DNA of 64,000 nt from Heracleum sosnowskyi (Eukaryota > Streptophyta > Magnoliopsida > Apiales > Apiaceae): the NCBI GenBank assembly GCA_030848705.1, contig CM061235.1, positions 127,642,228 through 127,706,227 of the forward strand, read 5' to 3'. The translations under genes and the position numbers were made by a program. Positions 10,308-20,826 of this stretch are shown here, in pieces (position 1 is the first letter of the stretch; every line of letters starts with the position of its first letter). The notes beneath the pieces were generated by a model. The model was not told where the DNA came from and searched no databases. It saw nothing but the letters and a program-made list of their open reading frames with translations.

Positions 10308-11436
10308 AAACAATAATCAAATTAACTTCATCTTCATCCTAGGAGAATTAACTTAGCTAGACATAAGTATTATATAATAAACAAGACAAGACAAATAAAC
10401 AATTATTAAATTAAACTAAAAATACCTACGTAATTAAACAAGGGCACGTGAATAGTAAATCAAACACAATAGGTGGCCAAAAACAATTAAATCAAGTTGA
10501 TTTAACTAAGATAATATAAGATAGAATACTCCCTGGACATGCATTCGCCGGAAACAAAGTAAAAAGCTAATAATAAAAGCTGGAAATTAAACTACTGGAT
10601 TGTATAGAAATCAATTCTAGCGACAGAAAAAACAAAGAAAGCAAATAGCTAAAATTCTAGGTATATAAAATTCTAGGTAAACAAAATTCTAGGTGTCTCA
10701 AATTACAAGAGAGGAGATCTATATATATAGGAAAAATAATGGATTTGGGTTCTTTGATTACAAATCGGATTCTAAAAATATTTCCTCAATTCATTTTTCT
10801 TCTCCTTGCCTTTTTCACCTTTTTCTGCTTGAAATATGATTTTATTTATTTTCCTACAAAACAAAAGAAAACAAACACTACATGAAACAGGGGTCATAAG
10901 CGACCACTATAAAAGGGACCGTCAAGGATTGGTTGGAAATGAAATTACGAAAACAAACATAAAATAGGTATTAAAAATGTATTAATTATGGACATATCAC
11001 TTAACTTTGCTGGAGTAATAATCACTTGAGATCGACAACCAGATCTACTCAAATTAGTGAATCCAAACTTTGCCGAAATATTAACCACTCGAGGAGGTCG
11101 CCAACAAGGTCTACCCGAAATCATACATAACCTCGCGCCTGCGCCTGAGCCACACGTCGAGTTGGCCCGCTAACAGTTATATATAAGATTAAGAACGTAT
11201 GCATGGGGCCAAATTTAATATTACGACCTACTACTGGACGTATTTATTGTTGAAAGAAATAAATTGAAAGACGTACAACACCTTTTTTTTAGGATTATAA
11301 CCCATATGCAAATGTCAGGACACAGCATCAGAATTTAAATTTGTTACGGCTATGTTGGCATCCCATCTTGGTAAATCGTTGAATTTTCTTAATGCAATTT
11401 ACTTTATATTTTGGCAACAGTGGTCAAAAAATAAGA
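10308..11436. other. Intergenic, AT-rich, no gene seen
   Basis: No coding sequence is supported. The only internal structure I see is an imperfect two-unit direct repeat (about 10993-11055 and 11069-11125), each unit starting aactttgc and ending near ctac(t/c)c(a/g)aa. It is probably decayed transposon sequence. Confidence 0.4.
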
Positions 11437-12056
11437 AAGTATAAGAGTAAATCTTGGCATCACTACAAAAGTCACTACTATTTTTATTTTAGAAACCTTT
11501 TTAAGTTATGTGTATTTCATTAATCACTATTCTTATTTTGGTAATGATAGTGGTCCACATATTTTAGAAGTTACGTGTATATCCTCAATACAATTATAGT
11601 AATTATTAAGGGTTAATTATTTTGTTGGTCACTAAAGTGGGCCTAAAGTATCAAGTTGGTCACCAAACTGAAAACGGTCTCAAACGGTCACTAAAGTCAG
11701 CTACATGTACATTCTATTATATAACTTACTTTTTTTCTGGACGGAAAACACTAATATTAATGCTAATTTTTTCGATTTTATGATCTAAAATGGGTATGTT
11801 ACCCTACCATGTAAATATCACATTAAATATTTTTTAATACATAATTTTTCGTCTAAAAAAAATTATTTATTTAGCGGAGTGTACCCTGTAGCCGACTTTA
11901 GTGACCTGATTGAGACAATTTTCAGTTTGGTGACCAACTTGATATTTTAGGTCCATTTTAGTGATCAACAAGATAATTAACTCATTCCTAAAATAATAGT
12001 AGTGAATTTTATAATAATTTTTTATAGTGATGCCAAGATTTACTCAAAGTATAAAC
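11437..12056. repeat. Nested inverted-repeat (MITE-like) elements
   Basis: An outer inverted repeat pairs about 11447-11500 (agagtaaatcttggcatcac) with about 11985-12052, where the complement reads gagtaaatcttggcatcac. Inside it a second, longer inverted repeat pairs 11609-11701 with 11890-11983, including the shared stretch tatcaagttggtcaccaaac. Two non-autonomous hairpin elements, one inserted in the other, explain this best. No transposase frame is present. The superfamily is uncertain. Confidence 0.65.
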
Positions 12057-12819
12057 TGGTACTCCCTTTTTTTCTTTTTGAAATCCAAATTAGTTACGAC
12101 AGTATAAATCAGAAGGAAAAATTACAAGTCTTCACTTCAAGTCTTCAAACTCTTAATCCTACTATAACAAGTATGTTTTAAATAACGATTGATCGTTATG
12201 TTCTTATTTACTTTCAAGCTGGAAATTGTTATTCTTCCTCTTTATAAATTTTGAAAGCCGTCATGCATGATTTCAGCCTAAACTAACCACATTTCTCTAA
12301 TTACGTTAGTGAGGAGTACGCCATGGATATTTGATGATGATGTGAGTGGGAGGCCTGCGAAAGGGATTAACAATTTTCATCTATTTTCTCTATTATTGGC
12401 TAGGATCTAAAGATTAAAATGATACGTGGAATGCAACTCCTCGGAGTAGATAAATGCAACTATTACATAGGGCACCAAGGACCTCTTATTCTACTGTTAT
12501 CTCCCTCATTCCTTTTACTTCTTTTACGAGATGAATTAAATTTTTTTCCTATTTTTATAATACTAGCTGATGCACGAATTCCTTTAATATTATATTTGGT
12601 TTTTATATTAAATTAAAATTTCTAAAACATAAAATTTATAAGCTTAAAATATTAAATGATATGATAATAATAATTATATGTATATACATGTATATATTGA
12701 TATTTTTAGGAAAAAAATGATTTAAGTTAAAAAATATAGAATAGGATGTGTTTTAGAAAAAAGTAATTGATTAGGTATCAGTAATTATAATATTATTATT
12801 TTATTAAATAAATTTTACA
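12057..12819. other. Intergenic; relic of the CSLG upstream region
   Basis: The block 12266-12372 (with ttacgttagtgag and gatgatgtgagtgggaggcctgcga) is homologous to 36815-36910. The latter lies only about 200 bases upstream of CSLG gene 2. Here the block is about 2 kb upstream of gene 1. The rest is AT-rich, with a degenerate Helitron-like end (actagctgatgcacg, 12566-12580). Confidence 0.55.
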
Positions 12820-14026
12820 TCTATACTATATTATTAAAGACGAAATTTTGGTTGGTCGTCGGTAGGTCGGTATTTGGGCCGATTCACGGGCCTATCTATA
12901 ATCAATTTATTAATAATCAATTACCTTTTTTTCACTACATTACCTATTTTATATTTATTTTTTAAACCAAACCAACTCATCTTATAAAAATAAAACGGGC
13001 AACATATATATAATATGGTAATATTATTATACATTTATAACTGATTACCTTTTTCAGCTAAAACACATTATTTTTATATTTTTTACCTAAAACAACTCAT
13101 CTTATAAACGGGACATATATGGAAACCAAATTATTGATAACCAATTACCTTTTTCAGCTAAATTATATTACCTATTTCATATATCTATTTAACTAAAACA
13201 AATCATTTTCTAAAAATAAGACGGGTAATATATATATAAAATGGTAATATTATTATATATTTATAACCGACAACTAAAACACTGTGTTTTATATTTTCTA
13301 ACTAAAACAACTTATCTTCTAAATATAATACATGCAAAATAAATATACAATGGTAATATTGTTTTATATAAATATTAATAAATAACAAGTTATTCTTTTC
13401 AGCTAAAACAAATTACCTCTTTTATATTTTCTAACTTAAACAACTAATTTTCTAAAATTAATGCAGACGTATATATAAAAAAATTAATATAATTTTATAT
13501 AATTGTTAATAAGTAACTAATTGTCTTTTTAAGGATATTACCTGTTTATATTTTTTAACTGAAACAACTCATGTTCAAATTAAAAATAACACAGGCAAAA
13601 GATAGATATATTGGTAATATTATTATATAAAACTTATGAAATTCATGTTTATTATAATTTTTTTAACATTCAATTTAAACGAGATAATTAATTAAAATAA
13701 AATTAATAGTATATTCAAATAAACTCGGTATATTGAACAAGCACATATTTTGATATTTGCACGTGAGTCCCTTTTTAGATTTTTAAGAGTAAAAAAATAC
13801 GAATCATTAGATATGTTATTTTAAAATATTTTATATTTTAATATCTAAAATACTACTATTGATTACGTCAATAATATATTAAATTTAAATATTATATTGT
13901 TAGATTTATAAATCCAATATATATATATATATTAAAATTTTATCAAATTATATATAATAACTAAAATCTAAATAAAAAATAAGAAAATATTAAAAAAGAC
14001 CGTGCATCGCACGGGATATAAGCTAG
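12820..14026 (+). mobile_element. Non-autonomous Helitron, 1.2 kb
   Basis: The 5' end TCTATACTATATTATTAAAG at 12820 is a classic Helitron start. The 3' end is CTAG (14023-14026), preceded 8 bases upstream by a perfect hairpin CCGTGC-ATC-GCACGG (14000-14014). The element sits between A (12819) and T (14027), as expected for Helitrons. The interior is very AT-rich with repeated segments of the form ctaaaacaactcatctt; no RepHel gene is present. It contributes to the displacement of the upstream block of CSLG gene 1. Confidence 0.85.
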
Positions 14027-14365
14027 TATATATTATACATAGTATTTTGTAAAAAATGAATTAGTTAAAAAATATACATCAAACAATCTTAATAATAATC
14101 TTAATATTTTTTACTTTTATTAAATATTTATAATTTAAATCTTAACAATTAAATATTTTTAATTAAGTTCAATTTTAAACAAATTAAAATCGTTAAACAA
14201 ATTATAAGACATGTAATACCTATATATATTTATTAATGTAGTATCATTAATTCGATTATAATATAAATACAAAGGTGTTCAATGTTATGGTGGAGGCGGA
14301 CTATAAATATTTGAAATTTAGCGTAGTCTTGGTGTTGTTTCAAATTAAGCAAAGGAGTCATTTCC
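14027..14365 (+). promoter_or_regulatory. Proximal promoter and leader of CSLG gene 1
   Basis: AT-rich. A TATA box (TATAAATA, 14262-14269) lies about 97 bases before the ATG. The last 30 bases of the leader (attaagcaaaggagtcattt) are conserved with genes 2 and 3. No further elements can be assigned. Confidence 0.4.
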
Positions 14366-17300
14366 ATGGACAAGATGCAGCCTAGTGGTGGCGTTCTACA
14401 TACAAAATCAGCCATGCGCCGGACTTGGCCCAACCGCATATTCGCAGCTACATATTTGATAGCTATTTTTGCTTTAATATTTCATCACTGCCGTAACATT
14501 ATTAGTACTACTGATAGGACTACTAGAAGTGTCACTATAACAATGTTAGTAGCTGATTTGGTTCTGGCATTCATGTGGACAACTAGGCAAGCATTTCGCA
14601 TGTCACCCATCCGTCGCCAGGTTTTTCCCGAAAACCTGACAGTGGATTCAAGTGAATATCCAGCACTGGACGTGTTCGTATGCACTGCTGATCCTTACAA
14701 GGAGCCACCAATTGGCGTGGTGAACACTGCTTTGTCCTTGATGGCATATGATTATCCGACGGAGAAACTGTCTGTATATGTATCAGATGATGGAGGATCT
14801 CAGCTCACTCTGTTTGCTCTGATAGAAGCTGCAGAGTTTGCTAAACATTGGCTCCCATACTGCAAGAACAACAACTTGCTTGACAGGTCACCTGAAGCAT
14901 ATTTTACATCACTGACTAATTTTGGCACCGTTAAACATGATCAAATTAAGGTACTCTCATTACTATTATAGCTCAAGTAATTAAATCCAAAAAGCTTCTA
15001 AGCTGCTAGAAAAAATTTATTCTTTTTATATAACAATTAAAGATTACGACGAAACTTTAAATCAATGAACTTCGGAAGCAAACCATTGGAAAGATGTTTT
15101 TTTTTCCTTTTAGTAAGTCAAGTAGTCGGTGGCGGAACCAGCAGTTTATTTTACCCGGGGCTCGTATCAAACTCTGGAAATTATCTAGTTCTCAAAAAAA
15201 AATTCTCCAATATTTATAGTAAAAACTCGAGGCTAAAAATTTTTTTATTGATTTTTTTGAGTTTAGCCGATGCTCTAGGCTCCTTTACCCCAGGTTCCGC
15301 CCCTGCAAGTAATCGACCCTATATTGTTATTAAAAAGAACAATTATAATTGTATGTATAAGTACATCTAAATCTTTGGACGGACTAAATAAATCGGGGAT
15401 TGTTGAAGGTTATGTACGAAAGGATGAAAATGAGGATAAATAATGTGGTCGAAAGAAGGAGCATAGACGGATATGTGACAGATGAAGAAGCTCACAGAAC
15501 TTTTGCAATATGGCAAAGTACTCCTGGTTTTACTCCACAAAATCATCCTACTATTGTTCAGGTTTTTCCTGTATAATTTTGCATTTTAGTCTGATTGTTC
15601 TTACTTGATTACAGCAATTTGATCAGTTCCCTCTTTACTATTTTGGTATTGACAAGGAGAATCTTGCAGGTAGTAATGGAGAGTGCCACTGAAAAGGATA
15701 ATGGTCGCCAAATGCCCAATCTTGTGTATGTTTCCAGAGACAAGAACAAGTCTACGCCCCACAATTACAAAGCTGGTGCACTTAACGTTCTGGTAACAGT
15801 AGATATTAATTTTATAATCGGATTTACTAATGCATAAATGTAAACAAAACATTAATATGTATTTCTATGTTGATGCTTCAATTAGCTTCGAGTTTCGGCG
15901 ACAATGACAAATGCACCTATGGTCTTAACGCAAGATTGTGACATGTTTTCAAATGATCCAAAAACACCACTTCGTGCTCTGTGTTACTATACTGATCCTA
16001 AAATGGATCCAAACTTGGCGCTGGTCCAGTTCCCGCAAACTTTTCATGGGATTAACAAGGATGACATATATGGTGCTGAACTTAGAGATATTGTTTTCGG
16101 TAATTGTTATGGAATGGATGGTCTACTTGGACCTCTTTACATAGGCTCGGGGGCCTTTTTCCGTAGAAAAATATTTTTTGGAAGTCCAGGATCGCATATA
16201 CCTTCACAGCCTTCAGATAGTCATCACCATGTTGCTAGTAAGTCCATAAGCTCTGTGGAAGTTATGACAATGGCACGCCACGTTGCGGGTTGTAACTTTG
16301 AGGCTCAAAGCAAGTGGGGATCAGAGGTTAGATATTTTGGTACTTGCAGTGCTTATACTTGTAGCCTCATTTTTCACAGATGATCAGCTTCTTTAGTACT
16401 TATTTACATAGATATGTACACATGACATCCAAGGAAAAAATCAATTATTGTTCTACTTATTGCAGATAGGATTTAGGTATGGTTCCTTGGTGGAGGATTA
16501 TAACACAGGCTACAGAATCCAATGCCAAGGATGGAGATCTGTATTCTGCAATCCAGTAAGACCTGCATTTCTTGGGAGTTCACCGACAACACTTCATGAC
16601 ATTCTCACTCAAAGCAAAAGGTGGTCCATGGGTCTTCTTGATGTTACAGTTTCAAAATATAATCCACTTCTTTTTGGTGTGCAGTCCATGAACCCTCTCC
16701 AAGCCTTCTGCTTTGGACACTACGCATTTTGGCCCATTTGGTCCATTCCATATACTACGTACTCCTTTTTGCCTCAGCTTGCTCTTATCAATTCTTCACC
16801 TGCTATTTTCCCAAAGGTATGCTTTATAAACTACTACTAGGGTCTATCAACCTAAATTAATGTAACATGCATAGTAGGAATGGTAGATTATAGAATAGTT
16901 TGATTTAATTTTTTTTTTTATCTATAATTTCAGGTGACAGATCCTTGGTTGTTCATGTATGTATTCCTTTTCCTCGGATCCTATGCACAAGATCTTATCG
17001 AATATGTAACATATGGATCAACAGCCAAAAGGTGGTGGAACAATCAGAGAATGTGGATGATGAGATCACTTTCAAGCTTCCCATTTTCAATAATTGAATA
17101 TATACAAGAGCGCTGTGGACTATCATCATTTGGGTACAATGTGACTAGCAAGGTGGTTGATAGGGAACAAAGTGAACGGAATGAAAAATGTATCTTTGAA
17201 TTTGGAGTGCCATCTCCTTTATTTGTTCCGATAACCATGGCAGCTATTATCAACTTGTGGGCACTTGTACATGGAATGAAACAAGTGGTAATGGGGAATG

Positions 17301-17479
17301 AAAGCTTGGAAGATGTGTTTATGCAGATGTTTTTAGCTGGTTTTGGAGTGCTTAATTGCTGGCCCATATATGAAGCCATGGTACTAAGAACAGATAAAGG
17401 AAAGATGCCATTGAAGACTACTCTAGTTTCAACTTCCCTTGCTTGGGTTGTTTACTTGGGATCATCATTTGCTTTTTGA
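14366..17479 (+). CDS. CSLG: Cellulose synthase-like protein G, gene 1
   Basis: Six coding exons by splice consensus and paralogue alignment: 14366-14950, 15409-15561, 15670-15792, 15886-16326, 16466-16816 and 16934-17479. They give 732 aa, a normal CSLG length. All introns are phase 0. Two membrane helices lie near residues 25-45 and 55-75, with several more in the last exon. GT2 catalytic residues are DDG (141-143), DCD (304-306), VED (443-445) and QSKRW (483-487). The ADPYKEPP motif (108-115) is typical of the family. The protein should act in ER/Golgi membranes with a UDP-sugar. Some CSLG/CSLM proteins put glucuronic acid on triterpenoid aglycones (soybean CSyGT, spinach SOAP5), others are uncharacterised. 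No break is seen, so it is probably functional. Intron 1 carries a MITE. Its distal upstream block is separated by a Helitron-bearing insertion. Confidence 0.9.
15125..15305. repeat. MITE-like insertion in intron 1 of CSLG gene 1
   Basis: About 180 bases begin gtcggtggcggaacc and end ggttccgcccctg, an imperfect terminal inverted repeat. They are flanked by a direct repeat CAAGTA (15119-15124 and 15306-15311). An 8-base duplication with one mismatch would suit a hAT-type element. It is absent from intron 1 of genes 2 and 3. Confidence 0.6.
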
Positions 17480-18289
17480 AACTTTTACTTACCTTGATTT
17501 TAAGACGATTCTCTTGTTTAGGCTTTAATATCCTTCAGTTTGATTCCCATATCTGGAATATCATTTCAACAATTTAGTGGATTGTTCTTCACATGTATGT
17601 AAACTTAATTCTCTTTTCTTAAGTTTGTTTACAAAAAAGACATTTAGTGAATGATGAAAACAGTATAGACTAGTGAATAATGTGATGCAAACTGGGGAGT
17701 TTTAATTGTAATCAGTTGGTAGTGTTTGTGGTCAGCTGTCAGAGCAACGAGAGTGAAACCTCTAATTGTAAAATTATTATGCAACACCTGATTTGTAATC
17801 ACTACAAGAGAAGGGGCAACTACTTTTTTGTCTCATCTATACTCTTTATTAATAAGAAAAGTAAGCTGTACCAAAAATATCAAAGTACCAAATTATCAAA
17901 TTTGATTATCAACCAAATTTGATTATCACGTGACCTTCCTCGCAACTACGTACAAGATTTATTAATTTAAATTCTTTAGCTTAATTCAGGGTTCGATACC
18001 TTACGACTACGTTATTATACAAGATTTATTTATTTACTTTAATTTCATTCAAAATTCAATTGTGTATAACTTCTATACTCTTTATTAATAAAGAAAATAT
18101 GTTAAAATATCGCGAGATACCAAATTCAAGATTAATTGTCTATAACCACATATTTAAATAGTATTTATTTATTATATATTTATATCATTCAAATATCTAT
18201 AAGTAAATTTTTTAATAATTAAAATTAATATTAATAAGCAAAACAATGTGAAAATGACGTACGGTACCAAAGTACCAAATTTGATTATC
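17480..18289. other. 3' flank of CSLG gene 1 with Helitron-like ends
   Basis: The first ~100 bases resemble the 3' flank of gene 3 (shared ttcagtttga and atatctgga), as expected of duplicated genes. At 17834 and 18072 the words tctatactctttattaataa resemble Helitron 5' ends; a third copy follows gene 2 at 40088. A CACTA-like word (cactacaagagaagg) is at 17801. No gene is seen. Confidence 0.45.
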
Positions 18290-18560
18290 ACAAAATCCGG
18301 GTTCGATTCCTTGCAACTACGAAATTATACAAGATTTATTTACTTTAAATTCTTTAACTTCATCCGGGGTTCGATTCTTTGCAACTACGTAATTATACAA
18401 GATTTGTTTATTTACTTTAAATTTATTAGCTACATCGAGGGTTCGATTCCTTGCAGCTACGTAATCATACAAGATTTATTTATTTATTTTAATTTCTTTA
18501 GTTTCACAAACGGTTCGATTGTCTATAACTACATAATTAAATAGTTGTTTATTTATTATA
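18290..18560 (+). repeat. Minisatellite, about four units of ~70 bp
   Basis: Units start ggttcgattccttgcaacta near 18299, 18368, 18440 and 18512, each followed by a palindrome-poor AT stretch (tacaagatttatttattta). Spacing is 69-72 bases. Degenerate units also occur at about 17935-18040 and 40170-40240. Confidence 0.7.
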
Positions 18561-18874
18561 ATTTTATCATTCAATTCTCAATAAATATATTTTTAAAAAT
18601 ATTTATTAATATTAATATTATTTTGTTGATGTGACTCCTGTTCGGCAGGGTTATCGGCTAGGACATGCTAATAACCAGGTGATGTATCACTACAAGAAAA
18701 ATAGTTCATTACGATCAACTTAATACAAAAAATCTGTGACAATTATTTATATTCAATGCATAGATTTGTATTAGGTTGCATACTCTTATTCAATGGCATA
18801 TGCTTCCGTGGAAGCACGTCACCAACAATTTTAAATAACAAATTAAACCGAACGGTTATTAATATTTTGATTCT
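18561..18874. other. Intergenic with a CACTA-transposon terminus
   Basis: CACTACAAGAAAAA at 18688-18701 matches the terminal inverted repeat typical of plant CACTA (En/Spm) transposons. I find no matching inverted end nearby, so it is probably a truncated fragment. No gene is seen. Confidence 0.45.
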
Positions 18875-19118
18875 AAAAATTTCCTCAAATATACACAGTA
18901 GCCCTTCAAATAAAAAAACGTACTTTCACGCCCTTAATGTTTGGTATTTGTACATCCTGATCCTTTTTCATATTTTTTTCATTTTTTCTTCCAATTTTAC
19001 CCTCATAATTTCAATTTTGACCCTCAAAGTTTGCATAAAAGTACTCATCAACCCTCAAAATATGGCGCACTTGTACATCTTAACCCTTATATTGAGTTGT
19101 TTTCATAATCCTCCCCAA
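18875..19118 (+). repeat. Duplicated repeat block R, left half (interrupted by E)
   Basis: From tttcctcaaatatacacagt to the LTR start at 19119 this matches 44177-44430 closely. The block resumes after element E at 36160 (attcgatttgctgatctttt), just as the 44158-44530 copy continues uninterrupted. The latter therefore shows the pre-insertion state. Confidence 0.75.
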
Positions 19119-19681
19119 TGTTAACGGAGAAATTTGGTATTAACAAAGTTTGAGGTTTGTCGTCAGAGTCAAGATCTACGACGGTAATTCTTTGTCGGAA
19201 AGTCACCGGAGTGTGGTGGTTGTGATGAATTGGGGGCTGAGATTGTAAGGGTTTTCTTGGTGGTGGCTCGTTGAGATCTTCGCTTCCAACCCCTTACAAT
19301 GTGTCTACGTACCCCGTATTTATAAGGGAACAAGCCCTACGTAGTTCTTGGGGAGCAAGTAACCTATATGGGCTGGTTTCTGATTTCCGAGGCCCACTAG
19401 GATACCTGATCCATCTTCTGGAATTGGTCTTCGACTCGTTTTAGGAATGTCCAACGATAAGGCCTAGTCACAAAGGCCCAAGGCTCAACTACAATCTAGG
19501 GACTTCACGGATACGGCATCGACCCAACTTAGGAGCCGACACTAACCGCTACCAGCTGTCTCCCTGACCAAAGTAGTTGCAGGTATAGCCATGACTTACC
19601 CCAAATGCCAGACGCATCCTCGTCCCCCGAATGAGAAGCACCCACCAGATTGCAGGACAAGTGATCCCAAGCGTTTGGGTG
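19119..19681 (-). repeat. LTR of element E (3' LTR), first segment
   Basis: This matches 34912-35475 with scattered differences. It is cut at 19681 by insertion of B; the target duplication gggtg is at 19677-19681 and 34205-34209. The LTR resumes at 34205. Divergence from the right LTR is visibly higher than between the two LTRs of B, so E is older. Confidence 0.85.
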
Positions 19682-20737
19682 TGTTAGTCCTTGTGTATTG
19701 CAGAAGGGGGGGGATGAATGCAATACTGATAAAATTCAATCTAAATTTCAACAACTAAAATCAAGATTAAACGTTATCAGCAATATATGCAATCACGAAC
19801 AGTATTTAGTAAGAACAAGATTCACAAAATAAATGTTTTATTTATTTTGCAAAGTGTTGCTACAACCTCAAGAAAAAGATCTCGAGCTTCGGGTTTTTCT
19901 TCTTCGACACTTCCTTCTATTCGTTACTTTACTAGAATGAGTTGATAGTAGGTATATGACTAACCCTATCACTATCAGTCACGGGTTTGTAAAGCTGCTG
20001 TCACTGTCAAGTGGCAGCTTCTTACAGATTGTCTTACCCATGTGACTTTCCTAAATTGCTAACATGTCAGATATACATTACAAAGAAAGCAACCTAGATC
20101 CATTCTATTTCCAGCTAAACCAATTTAGCAGATAAAGACTTGACCTTGCTCTTGAATTGATTCGCTTTTGATTTGTAGTGCCTTGAAGCTTCTGTCGTAG
20201 TCTTGCAGACTTGGTGCAGCTTAGGGATGCTGCATCACGCCTGTTTCTTGAACATTTAAACTGTCACGGGATTTGACTGAGAAAGATACCTAGCATAAGG
20301 ATCTTTATTGAGACAGTTACTTTTGCCGCAAAGCTTGCTGTCACAGGAATGATCTTTTGATGACAGTATGAGTTCCCCGCATAGAGTGCTGTCGAGGATC
20401 CCAAACTTGCTGTCGAGGGCAATAGTTGCTGTCGCGTAGTCTTCCGCCAATGTTGCTGTCAGAGTGAATATGCTGTCGTGACTTGCAACATTCTGTCTTC
20501 TTGTAATCTTACTGTCACAGCTTTAGGACAGTAACCTTTATTCATGTTGTCATCCAAAAAGCATTCTTTGAGGCTTGAACACACAAGTGAACTTCTTTCA
20601 AATAATACAACTAGAATAACATTACATACTGATTACAAGAACATACTTTGGCTATGACAGTATGTTCTACTTAATTTAAAAAATTAAGTACAATCAAAGT
20701 TAAGTTGTTTCTATGCTATCACCCATAAATCCCAACA
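19682..20737 (-). repeat. 3' LTR of element B
   Basis: TGTTAG at 19682 to CCCAACA at 20737 in + coordinates. It carries the same GACAG/CTGTC array as the A LTR (about 20265-20525). One difference from the other B LTR is a/g at 20359 in cttttgatgaca versus cttttggtgaca. Confidence 0.95.
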
Positions 20738-20752
20738 ATCTCCCCCAATTTG
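20738..20752 (-). other. Polypurine tract of element B
   Basis: On the - strand caaattgggggagat directly precedes the 3' LTR, the same sequence as in element A. Confidence 0.85.
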
Positions 20753-20826
20753 TTTTTATGGAAAATAACAGCAAATTTACAATATGTGCTGACAACTTAA
20801 CTAACAAGATCAGAATTCAAGAATTT

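Noticed and set aside
15065..15370. Open frame of 101 codons in intron 1 of CSLG gene 1
   Set aside because: It spans the MITE and intron sequence, lacks family features, and the splice model removes it.
18290..18560. CRISPR-like spaced repeats
   Set aside because: The units are a diverged AT-rich minisatellite with no constant repeat/unique spacer pattern, and this is plant DNA.
17801..18701. A complete CACTA transposon between the two CACTACAAGA words (17801 and 18688)
   Set aside because: Both words are in the same orientation, no inverted partner or transposase is seen, and no target duplication could be found.
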